Below the pieces are notes generated by a model. That model ran no database searches and was not told where the DNA came from. It was given only the letters and a program-made list of their open reading frames with translations. DNA of 64,000 bases from Sphingobacterium prati (GTDB lineage: Bacteria; Bacteroidota; Bacteroidia; Sphingobacteriales; Sphingobacteriaceae): assembly GCF_013167215.1 (NCBI RefSeq), contig NZ_JABJWY010000032.1, forward strand, positions 244,249 to 308,248, given 5' to 3'. This document shows, piece after piece, positions 8,772-17,719 of this stretch (its first letter is position 1; each line of letters begins with the position of its first letter). The position numbers and the translations under genes were made by a program.

Positions 8772-9716
8772 TTAGTTTGTCCAGATAAAGTCCATTTTAT
8801 TAGACTGTTTCATTACATTCTCGATGACGGACTTCTCCAGATCGAGAATAGATTTCAATGCATCATAATCGATCTTTTCTGCATCATCCGTAGGCATGTG
8901 ATAGTCTGGGTGTCCACCAGTATGGAAAAACAATACTGGAATATTCTTTTTATAAAACGAAGTCTGATCGGATCCACCATTCCCATCTTTGCTTAAGTTG
9001 AATTTTATAGGGGCTTGGATATCCTTGAAAATCGTTGGCCATTGACTACTTGTTCCATATCCGATGACAGCAAGTCCATTATCGGGATTGTAGCGTCCGA
9101 TCATATCCATATTGAGCATTGCTGTGATCTTTTCAAGTGGAAGAGTGGGGTGCTCCGTAAAATATTTCGAACCTACCAAACCCAGTTCTTCTGCGCCGAA
9201 AGCGATAAATAATAAATTATAAGGTTCTTTTTCCTTATTAGTACTGAAATAACGGGCAAGTTCCAATAAGCCTGCAGTACCTGATGCATTATCATCTGCG
9301 CCATTGTGGATTTTGCCAACACCTAAGGAATCTTTCGAACTACCTTGGTGGCCTGTGCCCAAATGATCGTAATGTGCTCCTATAACAACTGTTAATGCAG
9401 CTCCGTTATCAATGAAACCTATAATATTATCTGCATTGCGGATACTGTCAGCCACTTTTACTTTCCAAACCTTTGCTTTAAAAGATTGACGATAGCCTTT
9501 TTCGCCTCTGGGTTGCAATTTATATTTTTTGAATTCCTTTTCGATATAATCCGCAGCTTTGAATACTTCTTTGCTACCAGTTCCTCTACCTTGCATTTTA
9601 TCATCGGCCAGGTAATAAATATGTTTCTTTAAATTCGGAATTTCAATTTGTTGTGCCTGCGCCAATTTTGTCACAAAAAGTAAACAGATAATTGGGAATA
9701 AGCTTATGTTTTTCAT
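8772..9716 (-). CDS. M28 family zinc aminopeptidase, secreted
   Basis: A 314-residue peptidase with a signal peptide (residues 1-21, ending AQAQQ). The two-zinc site is visible: AHYDHLG (first His), GADDNASGT (bridging Asp), EELGLVGS (catalytic Glu plus ligand), NMDMIG (Asp) and HTGGHPDYHMP (last His). It is predicted to act as an aminopeptidase in the periplasm or outside the cell. A second, longer M28 protein is encoded at 32710-34284. It is likely expressed alone, because a terminator-like stem lies between it and lspA upstream. Confidence 0.9.
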   Translation of the reverse strand: MKNISLFPIICLLFVTKLAQAQQIEIPNLKKHIYYLADDKMQGRGTGSKEVFKAADYIEKEFKKYKLQPRGEKGYRQSFKAKVWKVKVADSIRNADNIIGFIDNGAALTVVIGAHYDHLGTGHQGSSKDSLGVGKIHNGADDNASGTAGLLELARYFSTNKEKEPYNLLFIAFGAEELGLVGSKYFTEHPTLPLEKITAMLNMDMIGRYNPDNGLAVIGYGTSSQWPTIFKDIQAPIKFNLSKDGNGGSDQTSFYKKNIPVLFFHTGGHPDYHMPTDDAEKIDYDALKSILDLEKSVIENVMKQSNKMDFIWTN

Positions 9717-9749
9717 TTTTTAGTGTTTTGAAGTGAGATGGGAGTAAAA

Positions 9750-9777
9750 GAAAAGCCCTGCGATTAACAAGGCTTTG
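9750..9777 (-). terminator. Probable terminator after lspA
   Basis: On the minus strand a short stem (AAGCC pairing with GGCTT across a loop of about 12 bases) is followed by T-rich sequence, between lspA and the M28 gene. The stem is weak. Confidence 0.4.
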
Positions 9778-9789
9778 TAAGATATTTCG

Positions 9790-10440
9790 TTAATCTTCAA
9801 CGATTTCGCTATGGATACTCGATTTCTCTTCTTTTTCCGTTTTGAAATATCGTTTTTGAAACAATAAGATCAGTACAACCCCCACTGAGATCGCGGAATC
9901 GGCGATGTTGAATACAGGGCGGAAGAATAAAAACTCTTCACCTCCCCAAAAGGGGACCCAAGTAGGGAAAGTTCCCTCAATGAGAGGGAAATAAAGCATG
10001 TCAACCACTTTTCCATGCAAAAAGGATGAATACCCTCCACCAGTTGGAAATAAAGCGGCTTTTTCGTAATAGGTGCTTTCACTAAAGATCACGCCATAGA
10101 ACGCCGAATCAATGATATTTCCAAGCGCACCAGCAAGAATCAAGGCAACATTTAATATAAAGCCGCGATTGTATTTATTTTTGATCATGTAATGTAGACC
10201 ATACCCGATACCGGCTACGGCCAGTATCCGAAACACGGTCAGGAATAATTTTCCATAATCACCACCAAATTCCATTCCATAAGCCATACCATTATTTTCA
10301 ATAAAATGGATTTGGAAGAATTTTCCTAAAATGTGATGACTTTGTCCAATTGTCATGGAGAGCTTAACCCATATCTTTGACAATTGGTCTATTAAAAGAA
10401 TCGCGACAATTAGTGCGACTGGTTTCGTATACCCCTTCAT
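9790..10440 (-). CDS. lspA: Lipoprotein signal peptidase (signal peptidase II)
   Basis: A 216-residue integral membrane aspartyl protease that cleaves the signal peptide of prolipoproteins after lipid attachment. Four hydrophobic helices are visible. Conserved positions are GNIIDSA (Asp111), KVVDML (Asp147) and FNIADSA (Asp181); by comparison with the Pseudomonas enzyme, Asp147 and Asp181 form the catalytic pair. The protein is longer than the usual 160-170 residues because of an insertion between residues 115 and 140 and another after Asp147, as is common in Bacteroidetes. It lies downstream of ileS and the DksA-like gene but is separated from them by a terminator stem. Confidence 0.93.
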   Translation of the reverse strand: MKGYTKPVALIVAILLIDQLSKIWVKLSMTIGQSHHILGKFFQIHFIENNGMAYGMEFGGDYGKLFLTVFRILAVAGIGYGLHYMIKNKYNRGFILNVALILAGALGNIIDSAFYGVIFSESTYYEKAALFPTGGGYSSFLHGKVVDMLYFPLIEGTFPTWVPFWGGEEFLFFRPVFNIADSAISVGVVLILLFQKRYFKTEKEEKSSIHSEIVED

Positions 10441-10452
10441 TGTGCTATAAAA

Positions 10453-10478
10453 ATGGTCTTTGCCGGAGCAAAGACCAT
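10453..10478 (-). terminator. Terminator between the DksA-like gene and lspA
   Basis: A 10-bp perfect stem (arms 10453-10462 and 10469-10478) with a 6-base loop, followed on the minus strand by TTTTTA. It would end the ileS-DksA transcript or attenuate lspA. Confidence 0.7.
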
Positions 10479-10492
10479 ATATTTTGCCTAAA

Positions 10493-10879
10493 TTAATATT
10501 GTTTGTTTTTTGCTTCGATGCTCAACGTCGTATGTGGAACAGCTTTCAAACGCTCTTTTTGGATCAGTTTTCCAGTTTCCCTACAGATACCATACGTTTT
10601 GTTCTCGATGCGCACCAACGCTGCTTCCAGGTTGTCGATAAACTTCTTTTGACGTGCAGCCAATTGGTTGGTTTGTTCCTTTTCTAGTGTTGCAGAACCA
10701 TCTTCTAAGGTCTTGTACGTACCTGCAGTATCGTCTGTACCATTCGCATTGCTATTATTAAGCGTTGCTGTCAACGAGGAAAGCTCTTCTTTTGCTATTC
10801 TAAGCTTGTCCAAGATAATATCTTTAAATTCTTGTAATTCTGAATCGCTATAGCGTGTTTTCTCGTTGTTGTTTGCCAT
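10493..10879 (-). CDS. TraR/DksA family protein with a degenerate zinc finger
   Basis: A 128-residue protein with the coiled-coil N-terminal half and the C-terminal finger region of the TraR/DksA family, which acts on RNA polymerase through the secondary channel. The finger reads YGICRETGKLI, then ERLKAVPHTTL, and only Cys99 of the expected four cysteines remains, so it probably does not bind zinc in the classic way. This form is usual for Bacteroidetes homologues. The C-terminal tail has basic residues. It starts 3 bases after the ileS stop and is clearly co-transcribed with it. The role in transcription is inferred from the family. Confidence 0.85.
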   Translation of the reverse strand: MANNNEKTRYSDSELQEFKDIILDKLRIAKEELSSLTATLNNSNANGTDDTAGTYKTLEDGSATLEKEQTNQLAARQKKFIDNLEAALVRIENKTYGICRETGKLIQKERLKAVPHTTLSIEAKNKQY

Positions 10880-10882
10880 AAT

Positions 10883-13800
10883 TTAATTTTTTTGGATTAA
10901 TGCCTTAAGTTCTTTGCCATCGATCTCGATGGTCTCTCCTTCAGTTAGTGAATCTTCAAATACCAATGAATCGGCGAGAATTTCGGTGCAAATATAAGAT
11001 AAATTTTCTTTCGCTGCATTGATCACTTCAGGGGTAGCTGTTAACTTTACGTTAATTCTATCCGTCACTTCAAGCCCTTTTTCTTTCCGTAAATTTTGTA
11101 AGCGGTTGATCAATTCTCTCGATAAACCTTCTTTTTTCAATTCTTCGGTGATATGGACATCCAATGCCACAGTCAATTTACCTAGATTAGCAACCTGCCA
11201 TCCTTCCACATCCTCTGCTATAATTTCTACATCGCTCAATAGAATAGTATATGGTGTCCCTGCTAAAGCTATTTCACCTGTTGATTCCAATGTGCTTATT
11301 TGATCTATAGTCAACAATTGGATAGCCGAAGAGACTAACTTCATATCCTTACCAACTTTCGCGCCAAGAGCTTTAAAGTTTGGTTTTATTTTTTTCTTGA
11401 TAATACCTGTTGTATCCGTAATGAACTCTATATCTTTGATATTTGTTTCAGAAAGTATCAAATCTTTTACTTTCTCCACCTTCTCTTGGAAAGCACTGTC
11501 CAGTACAGGGACGAGAATTTTGTTTAGCGGTTGACGCACGTTGATCGATGTCTTCTTGCGTAATGAAAGGGTCAATGAGGAAATGTCTTGCGCTAGGGCC
11601 ATACGTTCTTCAAGGGCTTTATCCACTAAACTTTCATTGTACACAGGGAAATTTGCTAAGTGAACGGATTCAACTTGCTCTTTATTCGTTGCTGTATTCA
11701 AATCCAGGAACAGTCTATCTGAGAAGAAGGGTGATATCGGCGACATTAATTTCGCAATCGTATCCAGACAGGTATACAGGGTTTGATAGGCAGAAATTTT
11801 ATCTTCCGTATAATCTCCTTTCCAGAAACGACGACGACACAAGCGAACGTACCAATTACTTAGGTGTTCATCCACAAAATTTTGGATCGCACGGGCGGCT
11901 TTAGTTGGTTCGTAATCTGCTAAATATTCATCAACTTCTTTCGTCAGTGAATTCAATAAGGAGATAATCCAACGATCAATTTCGGGACGTTTTTCCAAAG
12001 CGATATCTGGCTCTGCATAGGAGAACTTATCGATATTGGCATAAAGCGCAAAAAATGCGTAGGTATTGTATAAGGTTCCGAAGAATTTACGACGGACTTC
12101 ATCCAATCCCTCCATGTTGAACTTTAAGTTGTCCCAAGGAGCAGCATTACTGATCATATACCAGCGTGTTGCATCGGCACTATACTGATCGATCGTCGAG
12201 AAAGGATCAACACCATTGCCTAAGCGTTTGGACATCTTATTTCCGTTTTTATCCAATACCAATCCGTTGGACACAACGTTTTTAAAAGAGACCGATTTGT
12301 ACATCATTGTCGAGATCGCATGTAGCGTAAAGAACCATCCACGGGTCTGATCTACACCTTCGGCGATAAAATCAGCCGGATAAGCGTGGTTGAAACCTGC
12401 CTTAAATGGAAACTCTTCACCTCGGGCTAATTTCTCGTGATCCAACCCCCATTGTGCATAAGGCATTGCGCCAGAATCGAACCATACGTCAATTAAGTCC
12501 GGCTCGCGGAATAATTTTTGACCGGCATCCGAAACAAGTACGATGTCATCAACATAAGGGCGGTGTAGATCCAGCTGTTCTGTATCAAATTTATCCAAGT
12601 AAGCCTGATTCTTTGCTTTCTCCTCTGCGGATAAAACATCTGAAGTCAGGGAAGCTTCCAGTAAAGACTTTAGTTCTGGTAAAGAACCGATGCAAACTTC
12701 TTCATTCTCATCTTCCGAACGCCAGATTGGAAGTGGTGTACCCCAATAACGAGAACGCGAAAGGTTCCAGTCCACTAGGTTTTCCAACCAGTTTCCAAAG
12801 CGTCCTGTTCCAGTTGCTTCCGGTTTCCAATTGATTGTTTTATTTAAAGCGACTAGATCCTCTTTTACCGCAGTAGTACGGATAAACCAGCTATCCAATG
12901 GATAGTATAAAACCGGTTTGTCGGTACGCCAGCAATGAGGATAGGTGTGCTCGTATTTCTTAACATCAAATGCTTTGTTATCCTCTTTCAGTTTGATCGA
13001 AATCAATACATCGGTAGGTTTGAAGTCTTCTTTCGCACGCTCTTCAGCACTGTAGTATTCCTCTTTTACAAATCGTCCTGCGAAATCGGTGATTTCATTC
13101 ACGAAACGACCTGTACGATCTACGGTTGGAACATCTTTTCCATTTTCATCTTTCACCAGGATGCCCGGTACACCGTGTTCTTTCGCTACTCGGAAGTCAT
13201 CAGCACCATAAGTAGGCGCAGCGTGTACAATACCTGTACCATCTTCAGTCGTCACGAAGTCACCAGGGATTACGCGGAAGGCATTTTCCTGTAAGTCTTC
13301 GTTGGTGATATAGGGCAACAATTGCTCGTAACGTAAGCCTACGAGTTCCTCGCCGACAAATTCTGCTGCAAGTTCCCAAGGAATTACTTTATCACCCAAT
13401 TTGTAGTCTTGAAAAGATGCATTTTCACCTTCAGCTTTAAAATGTTTGCTGATCAGATCTTTGGCCAATACAACAGATACAGGTGCTCCCGTATACTTGT
13501 TGAATGTACGGATTTTTACATAGTTTATTTTCTTGCCGACCACCAATGCCGTATTGGAAGGTAATGTCCAAGGTGTGGTCGTCCATGCGATGAACGCCAC
13601 ATCTTCGGCTTCATCATCAACCAATTTTTCGATTGCTGGGTGAAGCTGGCTTTTGATTAATCGGAATTCTGCAACGATGGTTGTGTCTTTCACGTCCTTA
13701 TATGTGCCCGGTTGATTAAGTTCATGGGAACTCAATCCCGTGCCTGCAGCAGGAGAATAAGGCTGAATGGTGTAGCCTTTGTATAATAATCCCTTTTTGT

Positions 13801-14296
13801 ATAGTTCTTTTAACAAATACCATAGCGTTTCGATGTATTCGTTTTTATAAGTGATGTAAGGATGTTCAAGGTCTACCCAATACCCCATTTTGTTGGTTAG
13901 ATCATTCCAGACATCCGTATATTTCATCACTTCCTTGCGGCAGGCTTCATTATATTCTTCTACGGTAATCTTTTTGCCGATATCTTCTTTGGTAATACCC
14001 AGCGCTTTTTCGACAGCGAGTTCAATCGGAAGACCATGGGTGTCCCAGCCTCCCTTGCGTTTAACCTGGTAGCCTTTCAATGTCTTGTAACGACAGAAGA
14101 TATCTTTAATCGTGCGGGCCATCACGTGATGGATCCCCGGCATGCCATTCGCAGAGGGCGGACCTTCAAAAAATGTATATGACTTGCTTTCAGGGCGATT
14201 ATTGATACTTTTTTCGAATATTTTTTCCTGTTCCCAACGGGTCAAAATCTCTTTACCAATTTCCGGTAAATTTAACTGCTTATATTCTTTGTACAT
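10883..14296 (-). CDS. ileS: Isoleucyl-tRNA synthetase, long (type 2-like) form with GIHH signature
   Basis: A 1137-residue class I synthetase that charges tRNA-Ile. It has a Rossmann core, a CP1 editing domain around residues 190-400 (TTPWTLPSN, GTGIVHAAPTYGADDF), the KMSKR signature at residues 687-691, an anticodon-binding helical domain and a long C-terminal extension of the DUF5915 type. No C-terminal zinc-finger cysteines are seen, which fits the eukaryote-like type 2 IleRS. The first signature motif reads PGIHHVMA: Gly54-Ile-His-His57 in place of His-x-Gly-His, i.e. positions 1 and 3 are exchanged. It heads a unit with the DksA-like gene. Confidence 0.95.
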   Translation of the reverse strand: MYKEYKQLNLPEIGKEILTRWEQEKIFEKSINNRPESKSYTFFEGPPSANGMPGIHHVMARTIKDIFCRYKTLKGYQVKRKGGWDTHGLPIELAVEKALGITKEDIGKKITVEEYNEACRKEVMKYTDVWNDLTNKMGYWVDLEHPYITYKNEYIETLWYLLKELYKKGLLYKGYTIQPYSPAAGTGLSSHELNQPGTYKDVKDTTIVAEFRLIKSQLHPAIEKLVDDEAEDVAFIAWTTTPWTLPSNTALVVGKKINYVKIRTFNKYTGAPVSVVLAKDLISKHFKAEGENASFQDYKLGDKVIPWELAAEFVGEELVGLRYEQLLPYITNEDLQENAFRVIPGDFVTTEDGTGIVHAAPTYGADDFRVAKEHGVPGILVKDENGKDVPTVDRTGRFVNEITDFAGRFVKEEYYSAEERAKEDFKPTDVLISIKLKEDNKAFDVKKYEHTYPHCWRTDKPVLYYPLDSWFIRTTAVKEDLVALNKTINWKPEATGTGRFGNWLENLVDWNLSRSRYWGTPLPIWRSEDENEEVCIGSLPELKSLLEASLTSDVLSAEEKAKNQAYLDKFDTEQLDLHRPYVDDIVLVSDAGQKLFREPDLIDVWFDSGAMPYAQWGLDHEKLARGEEFPFKAGFNHAYPADFIAEGVDQTRGWFFTLHAISTMMYKSVSFKNVVSNGLVLDKNGNKMSKRLGNGVDPFSTIDQYSADATRWYMISNAAPWDNLKFNMEGLDEVRRKFFGTLYNTYAFFALYANIDKFSYAEPDIALEKRPEIDRWIISLLNSLTKEVDEYLADYEPTKAARAIQNFVDEHLSNWYVRLCRRRFWKGDYTEDKISAYQTLYTCLDTIAKLMSPISPFFSDRLFLDLNTATNKEQVESVHLANFPVYNESLVDKALEERMALAQDISSLTLSLRKKTSINVRQPLNKILVPVLDSAFQEKVEKVKDLILSETNIKDIEFITDTTGIIKKKIKPNFKALGAKVGKDMKLVSSAIQLLTIDQISTLESTGEIALAGTPYTILLSDVEIIAEDVEGWQVANLGKLTVALDVHITEELKKEGLSRELINRLQNLRKEKGLEVTDRINVKLTATPEVINAAKENLSYICTEILADSLVFEDSLTEGETIEIDGKELKALIQKN

Positions 14297-14596
14297 CAGA
14301 CTGTTGTATGCTTCTTTTCTAAAGGTCGCTAATTTAGTGAATTATGATGGAAAAAGAAAGAGGGCTTTGTAGCTGTAATATCATTAAATGAAGCGCTAAA
14401 TTTTTGAAAACAACTAAATCGCTTAAATTTGGAAAATTGTATGATTAAGGCGCCAGGGAAGGTTAATGCGTTGAGAAACGGTGATGGAATATAAGTTCGT
14501 ATAGGCAGTATCGATTTTTTGGGAATCGGGTCTAACATACAAAAAGGGATTACTGATAGTAATCCCTTTTTGTATTGAATATGTATAAATTTCAGT
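14297..14596. other. Intergenic region before ileS
   Basis: About 300 bases between the ileS start and the stop of the IscA-type gene, both on the minus strand. It holds the terminator at 14541-14571 and must contain the ileS leader. No T-box-like structure or clear promoter element was recognised. Confidence 0.5.
14541..14571 (-). terminator. Terminator after the IscA-type gene
   Basis: A 14-bp perfect stem (14541-14554 pairing with 14558-14571) with a 3-base loop and flanking A/T runs. It is active in the minus direction after the gene ending at 14597. Confidence 0.85.
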
Positions 14597-14947
14597 TTAT
14601 GCTGAAAAGCTGCTTCCACAGCCACAGGTGCTTGTTGCATTAGGGTTATTGAAGGTAAAACCTCTGGCATCGAGCCCCGATTTGAAATCAATTTCCATGC
14701 CTGCCAAATATAGACCATGTGCTTTGTTCATAAAAACGCGAATGCCTTCAATTTCGTATTCGTTATCTCCATCCTTTTTCTGGTCAAAACCTAAGATATA
14801 ACTCATACCTGAACAACCACCACCTTCCACACCGACACGTAAACCGAAATCATCAGAGATTTCTTGCTGATCCTTCAATTTATTGAGTTCCTTTATTGCC
14901 CCTTGGGTTAAGGTAACGGGAGCAATTGCTGTATGTTCTGTGCTCAT
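14597..14947 (-). CDS. Iron-sulfur cluster assembly accessory protein (IscA/SufA/ErpA type)
   Basis: A 116-residue A-type carrier protein. The three cluster-binding cysteines are in place: Cys45 in GGGCSGMSY, and Cys108 and Cys110 in TCGCGSSF at the C-terminus. The spacing and length are typical. It would receive and pass on Fe-S clusters to apo-targets. It is monocistronic here, with its own terminator and with glyA diverging upstream. Which of IscA, SufA or ErpA it best corresponds to cannot be decided from the sequence alone. Confidence 0.93.
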   Translation of the reverse strand: MSTEHTAIAPVTLTQGAIKELNKLKDQQEISDDFGLRVGVEGGGCSGMSYILGFDQKKDGDNEYEIEGIRVFMNKAHGLYLAGMEIDFKSGLDARGFTFNNPNATSTCGCGSSFSA

Positions 14948-14976
14948 TTTGATATAGTTTTAGCCAATTCTTAAAG

Positions 14977-14984
14977 CAAAAATA
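14977..14984 (-). promoter_or_regulatory. Possible -7 element TATTTTTG for the IscA-type gene
   Basis: On the minus strand this reads TATTTTTG, matching TAnnTTTG, about 30 bases before the ATG. A -33 TTG at the ideal distance is not clear. Confidence 0.4.
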
Positions 14985-15143
14985 CATATTTTTAATCGCA
15001 AATCGTCCGCAATGGATTTTTTGACATTTACAAAACATTCAATATTTTATTGCATTGGATTATACTAAATGTGATTTAACAGATATTAGCTAATTCGCAT
15101 AAATAAGCTTCTTTTTCTAAGAACATTTAATAAAATATGGCTT

Positions 15144-15178
15144 TTTGTCGATATTCTTTATGGAATATGCTATCTTTG
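15144..15178 (+). promoter_or_regulatory. Probable glyA promoter
   Basis: TTTG at 15144-15147 and an exact -7 element TATCTTTG at 15171-15178, with a 23-base spacer (slightly longer than the usual 19-21). The expected leader to the ATG at 15226 is about 40 bases. Confidence 0.55.
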
Positions 15179-15225
15179 AGGCATTAAAATAAAATACAAA
15201 ATTTACTTTACAATATTTAAAAACA

Positions 15226-16497
15226 ATGGAAAGAGATCAAGCCATTTTTAATTTAATAGCTGATGAGCTGAAACGCCAAGAAGAAGGTATTGAATTAATT
15301 GCTTCGGAAAACTTTGTGTCAAAACAAGTGATGGAAGCTGCTGGTTCAGTGTTGACAAATAAATATGCAGAAGGCCTCCCAGGAAAACGTTATTATGGAG
15401 GTTGTGAAGTGGTGGACGAGATCGAAAGCATTGCTATTGATCGTGCGAAACAATTATTTGGTGCAGAATGGGTCAATGTTCAACCTCACTCTGGAGCGCA
15501 AGCAAATGCAGCTGTTTTTTTGGCGACTATCAAGCCTGGCGACAAAATTTTAGGTCTTGATTTATCGCATGGTGGACACTTGACTCACGGATCTCCAGCG
15601 AATCTTTCTGGTAAGATCTATCAACCATTATTTTATGGCGTAAAAGAAGATACAGGTCTGATTGATTACGAACAATTGGAGGAAACTGCACTTCGTGAAA
15701 AACCAAAAATGATCATCTGTGGTGCGTCGGCCTATTCTCGTGATTGGGATTATGCTCGTATCCGTAAAGTTGCTGATGAAATCGGTGCAATAGTTTTGGC
15801 TGATATCTCACACCCAGCAGGGTTAATCGCTCGTGGTTTATTAAATGATCCACTTCCACATTGTCATATCGTTACAACAACTACACACAAGACGCTACGT
15901 GGTCCACGTGGTGGAATGATTATGGTTGGTAAGGACTTTGAAAACACTTGGGGTATCAAAACACCTAAAGGTGAAACTCGTACAATCACACAGTTATTGG
16001 ATTTAGCTGTTTTCCCAGGAACACAAGGTGGTCCTTTGGAACATACAATTGCTGCCAAAGCAATTGCTTACGGCGAAGCTTTATCTGACGAATACATGGA
16101 GTACATTGTTCAAGTAAAGAAAAATGCAGCAGCATTGGCGAAGTTCTTCGTTGAGAAAGATTATAAGATCATCTCTGGCGGTACGGATAACCACTTGATG
16201 TTAGTGGACCTACGTAACAAAGACATTTCTGGTAAAGAAGCTGAAGCTGTATTGGGTAAAGCAGGTATCACGACCAATAAAAACATGGTTCCTTTTGATA
16301 CACGTTCTCCTTTTGTGACTTCGGGTGTACGTTTTGGTACAGCTGCGATTACTACGCGTGGTATCAAGGAAAACGAAATTATCCAAATCGGAGAGCTTAT
16401 TGATGAAGCATTACAAAATGCATCAAACGATGCTGGACTGGATAAAATCCATAGCAAAGTGAAAGCAATGATGGCCGAATTTCCATTGTATAAATAA
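15226..16497 (+). CDS. glyA: Serine hydroxymethyltransferase
   Basis: A 423-residue PLP enzyme that converts serine and tetrahydrofolate to glycine and methylene-tetrahydrofolate. Conserved elements include [23 protein letters not shown] and the PLP-binding [13 protein letters not shown] with Lys222, plus DISHPAGL with the conserved His. The length and collinearity are standard. It is expressed alone, between its own promoter and a strong terminator. Codon use looks adapted to high expression, with many GGT, CGT and GCA codons. Confidence 0.97.
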   Translation: MERDQAIFNLIADELKRQEEGIELIASENFVSKQVMEAAGSVLTNKYAEGLPGKRYYGGCEVVDEIESIAIDRAKQLFGAEWVNVQPHSGAQANAAVFLATIKPGDKILGLDLSHGGHLTHGSPANLSGKIYQPLFYGVKEDTGLIDYEQLEETALREKPKMIICGASAYSRDWDYARIRKVADEIGAIVLADISHPAGLIARGLLNDPLPHCHIVTTTTHKTLRGPRGGMIMVGKDFENTWGIKTPKGETRTITQLLDLAVFPGTQGGPLEHTIAAKAIAYGEALSDEYMEYIVQVKKNAAALAKFFVEKDYKIISGGTDNHLMLVDLRNKDISGKEAEAVLGKAGITTNKNMVPFDTRSPFVTSGVRFGTAAITTRGIKENEIIQIGELIDEALQNASNDAGLDKIHSKVKAMMAEFPLYK

Positions 16498-16514
16498 GAC
16501 ATATTCACATAGGG

Positions 16515-16548
16515 AAAAGCGGAATTACTTTAGGGTGATTCCGCTTTT
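16515..16548 (+). terminator. glyA terminator
   Basis: Stem AAAAGCGGAAT (16515-16525) pairing with ATTCCGCTTTT (16538-16548), followed by a T-rich tail. Confidence 0.8.
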
Positions 16549-16897
16549 TCTTTTGGAGCGTGTGTGACCTTCACAAAGACGCGGTCTATTTCGAATATCT
16601 GCATCAAAACATCTCCGTGCCATTTCGTTAACAGCTGGGTGTTAACGAGAGAAATAGGAATCTTTTAGCAGCTTTATTCATATAGTTTTGAAAGGAAGGA
16701 AATATCGGTAAGTTTTTAAATGTTAAAAAATCTTAAAATAGAATGTAAAAATTTGATTACTCAATAATTTTACGGTACTTTGAAATAAGTATTAATTGAT
16801 TGTTTTACAATAAGAAAGGAACGCTATACGCTAAACATTTACATTTTACAACAGAACTGATAATTTAATTGCGAACTGCTAAAAAAGTAAGTGACGT
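16549..16897. other. Intergenic region between glyA and the sigma factor gene
   Basis: About 350 bases without a plausible gene. It contains a 9-bp inverted repeat (TCGTTAACA, 16625-16633, and its complement 16640-16648) and, further on, a promoter-like pair TTTG (16752-16755) and TACTTTG (16776-16782) that may drive the sigma factor gene with a leader of about 110 bases. Confidence 0.5.
16752..16782 (+). promoter_or_regulatory. Possible promoter of the sigma factor gene
   Basis: TTTG, a 20-base spacer, then TACTTTG, which is one base short of TAnnTTTG. The position suits a long leader to 16898. Confidence 0.35.
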
Positions 16898-17488
16898 ATG
16901 AGACTTTTGAAAAGTAAGAGTGATCAAGAATTGATCCAAATGTATGTCGGGGGCCAAGAGTCCGGCCTAGAGGCATTGTTGAATCGATATAAATCGAAAA
17001 TTTACACCTCTATATATATGAAAGTAAAAGACGAATATCTTGCTGAAGATATTTTCCAAGAGACTTTCATTAAAATCATCAACACGTTAAAATCTGGCAA
17101 ATACAATGAAGAGGGGAAATTTTTGCCTTGGGCTATCCGAATTGCCCACAATATGATCGTTGACTTTTTTAGGAAAGCAAAACGTGCCCCAAATATTGTT
17201 AATGCAGACGGTTTTGATATTTTTGAGGTGTTAGAATTCAGTGATGAGAGCGCTGAGTCTAAGATGCTGAAACAGCAGGTTGACCTAGACCTAAAGAAAA
17301 TGATCCAGAAACTACCGGATGATCAAAAAGAGGTTTTAATTATGCGTCATTTTTGTGATATGAGCTTTAAGGATATTGCTGAGATAACAGAGGTGAGTAT
17401 TAACACCGCCTTGGGAAGAATGCGTTACGCCCTGAGTAATTTACGCAAGATGATAGAGGGGTCAGATTTGGTTTTTCAAATGGGATAA
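16898..17488 (+). CDS. RNA polymerase sigma factor, sigma-70 family (ECF type)
   Basis: A 196-residue protein with sigma region 2 (about residues 25-95: LLNRYKSKIYTSIY, EDIFQETFIKI, WAIRIAHNMIVDFFRK) and region 4 (about 125-185: LPDDQKEVLIMRHFCDMSFKDIAEITEVSINTALGRMRYAL). Regions 1 and 3 are missing, as in ECF factors. No anti-sigma gene is adjacent; the next gene downstream is a metallopeptidase after a terminator, so control may be by other means. The target promoters are unknown. Confidence 0.92.
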   Translation: MRLLKSKSDQELIQMYVGGQESGLEALLNRYKSKIYTSIYMKVKDEYLAEDIFQETFIKIINTLKSGKYNEEGKFLPWAIRIAHNMIVDFFRKAKRAPNIVNADGFDIFEVLEFSDESAESKMLKQQVDLDLKKMIQKLPDDQKEVLIMRHFCDMSFKDIAEITEVSINTALGRMRYALSNLRKMIEGSDLVFQMG

Positions 17489-17524
17489 TGGAATAAGTAG
17501 TAATTTAGAAAATAACAATAAAGC

Positions 17525-17550
17525 GGGAGTGAGTTTTCACTCCCTTTTTT
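17525..17550 (+). terminator. Terminator after the sigma factor gene
   Basis: An 8-bp stem GGGAGTGA/TCACTCCC (17525-17532 and 17537-17544) with a GTTT loop and a run of six T. Confidence 0.85.
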
Positions 17551-17590
17551 ATGCTACTATGTCATGTTGGGATCAGAAGAATTTGTTCTT

Positions 17591-17621
17591 TTTGTCAGTT
17601 ATACACTTTTTATTATCTTAG
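17591..17621 (+). promoter_or_regulatory. Promoter of the YugP-like gene
   Basis: TTTG (17591-17594), a 19-base spacer and TATCTTAG (17614-17621), which differs from TAnnTTTG at one position. It lies between a terminator and the gene. Confidence 0.5.
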
Positions 17622-17719
17622 AAGTTCACGCCTTAATCAGTTTATGGGAATTGGAATAGGGTTTGATAGTCATATTGAAACTATTAAATAAAGATAATAA
17701 CGTTAAAAATATAAAAGCT

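Noticed and set aside
12406..12834. 142-residue plus-strand frame inside ileS
   Set aside because: Antisense to the conserved synthetase core, with no protein-like motif.
14329..14718. 129-residue minus-strand frame over the IscA-type gene and its terminator
   Set aside because: It overlaps the IscA-type gene in another frame and runs through a strong terminator stem.
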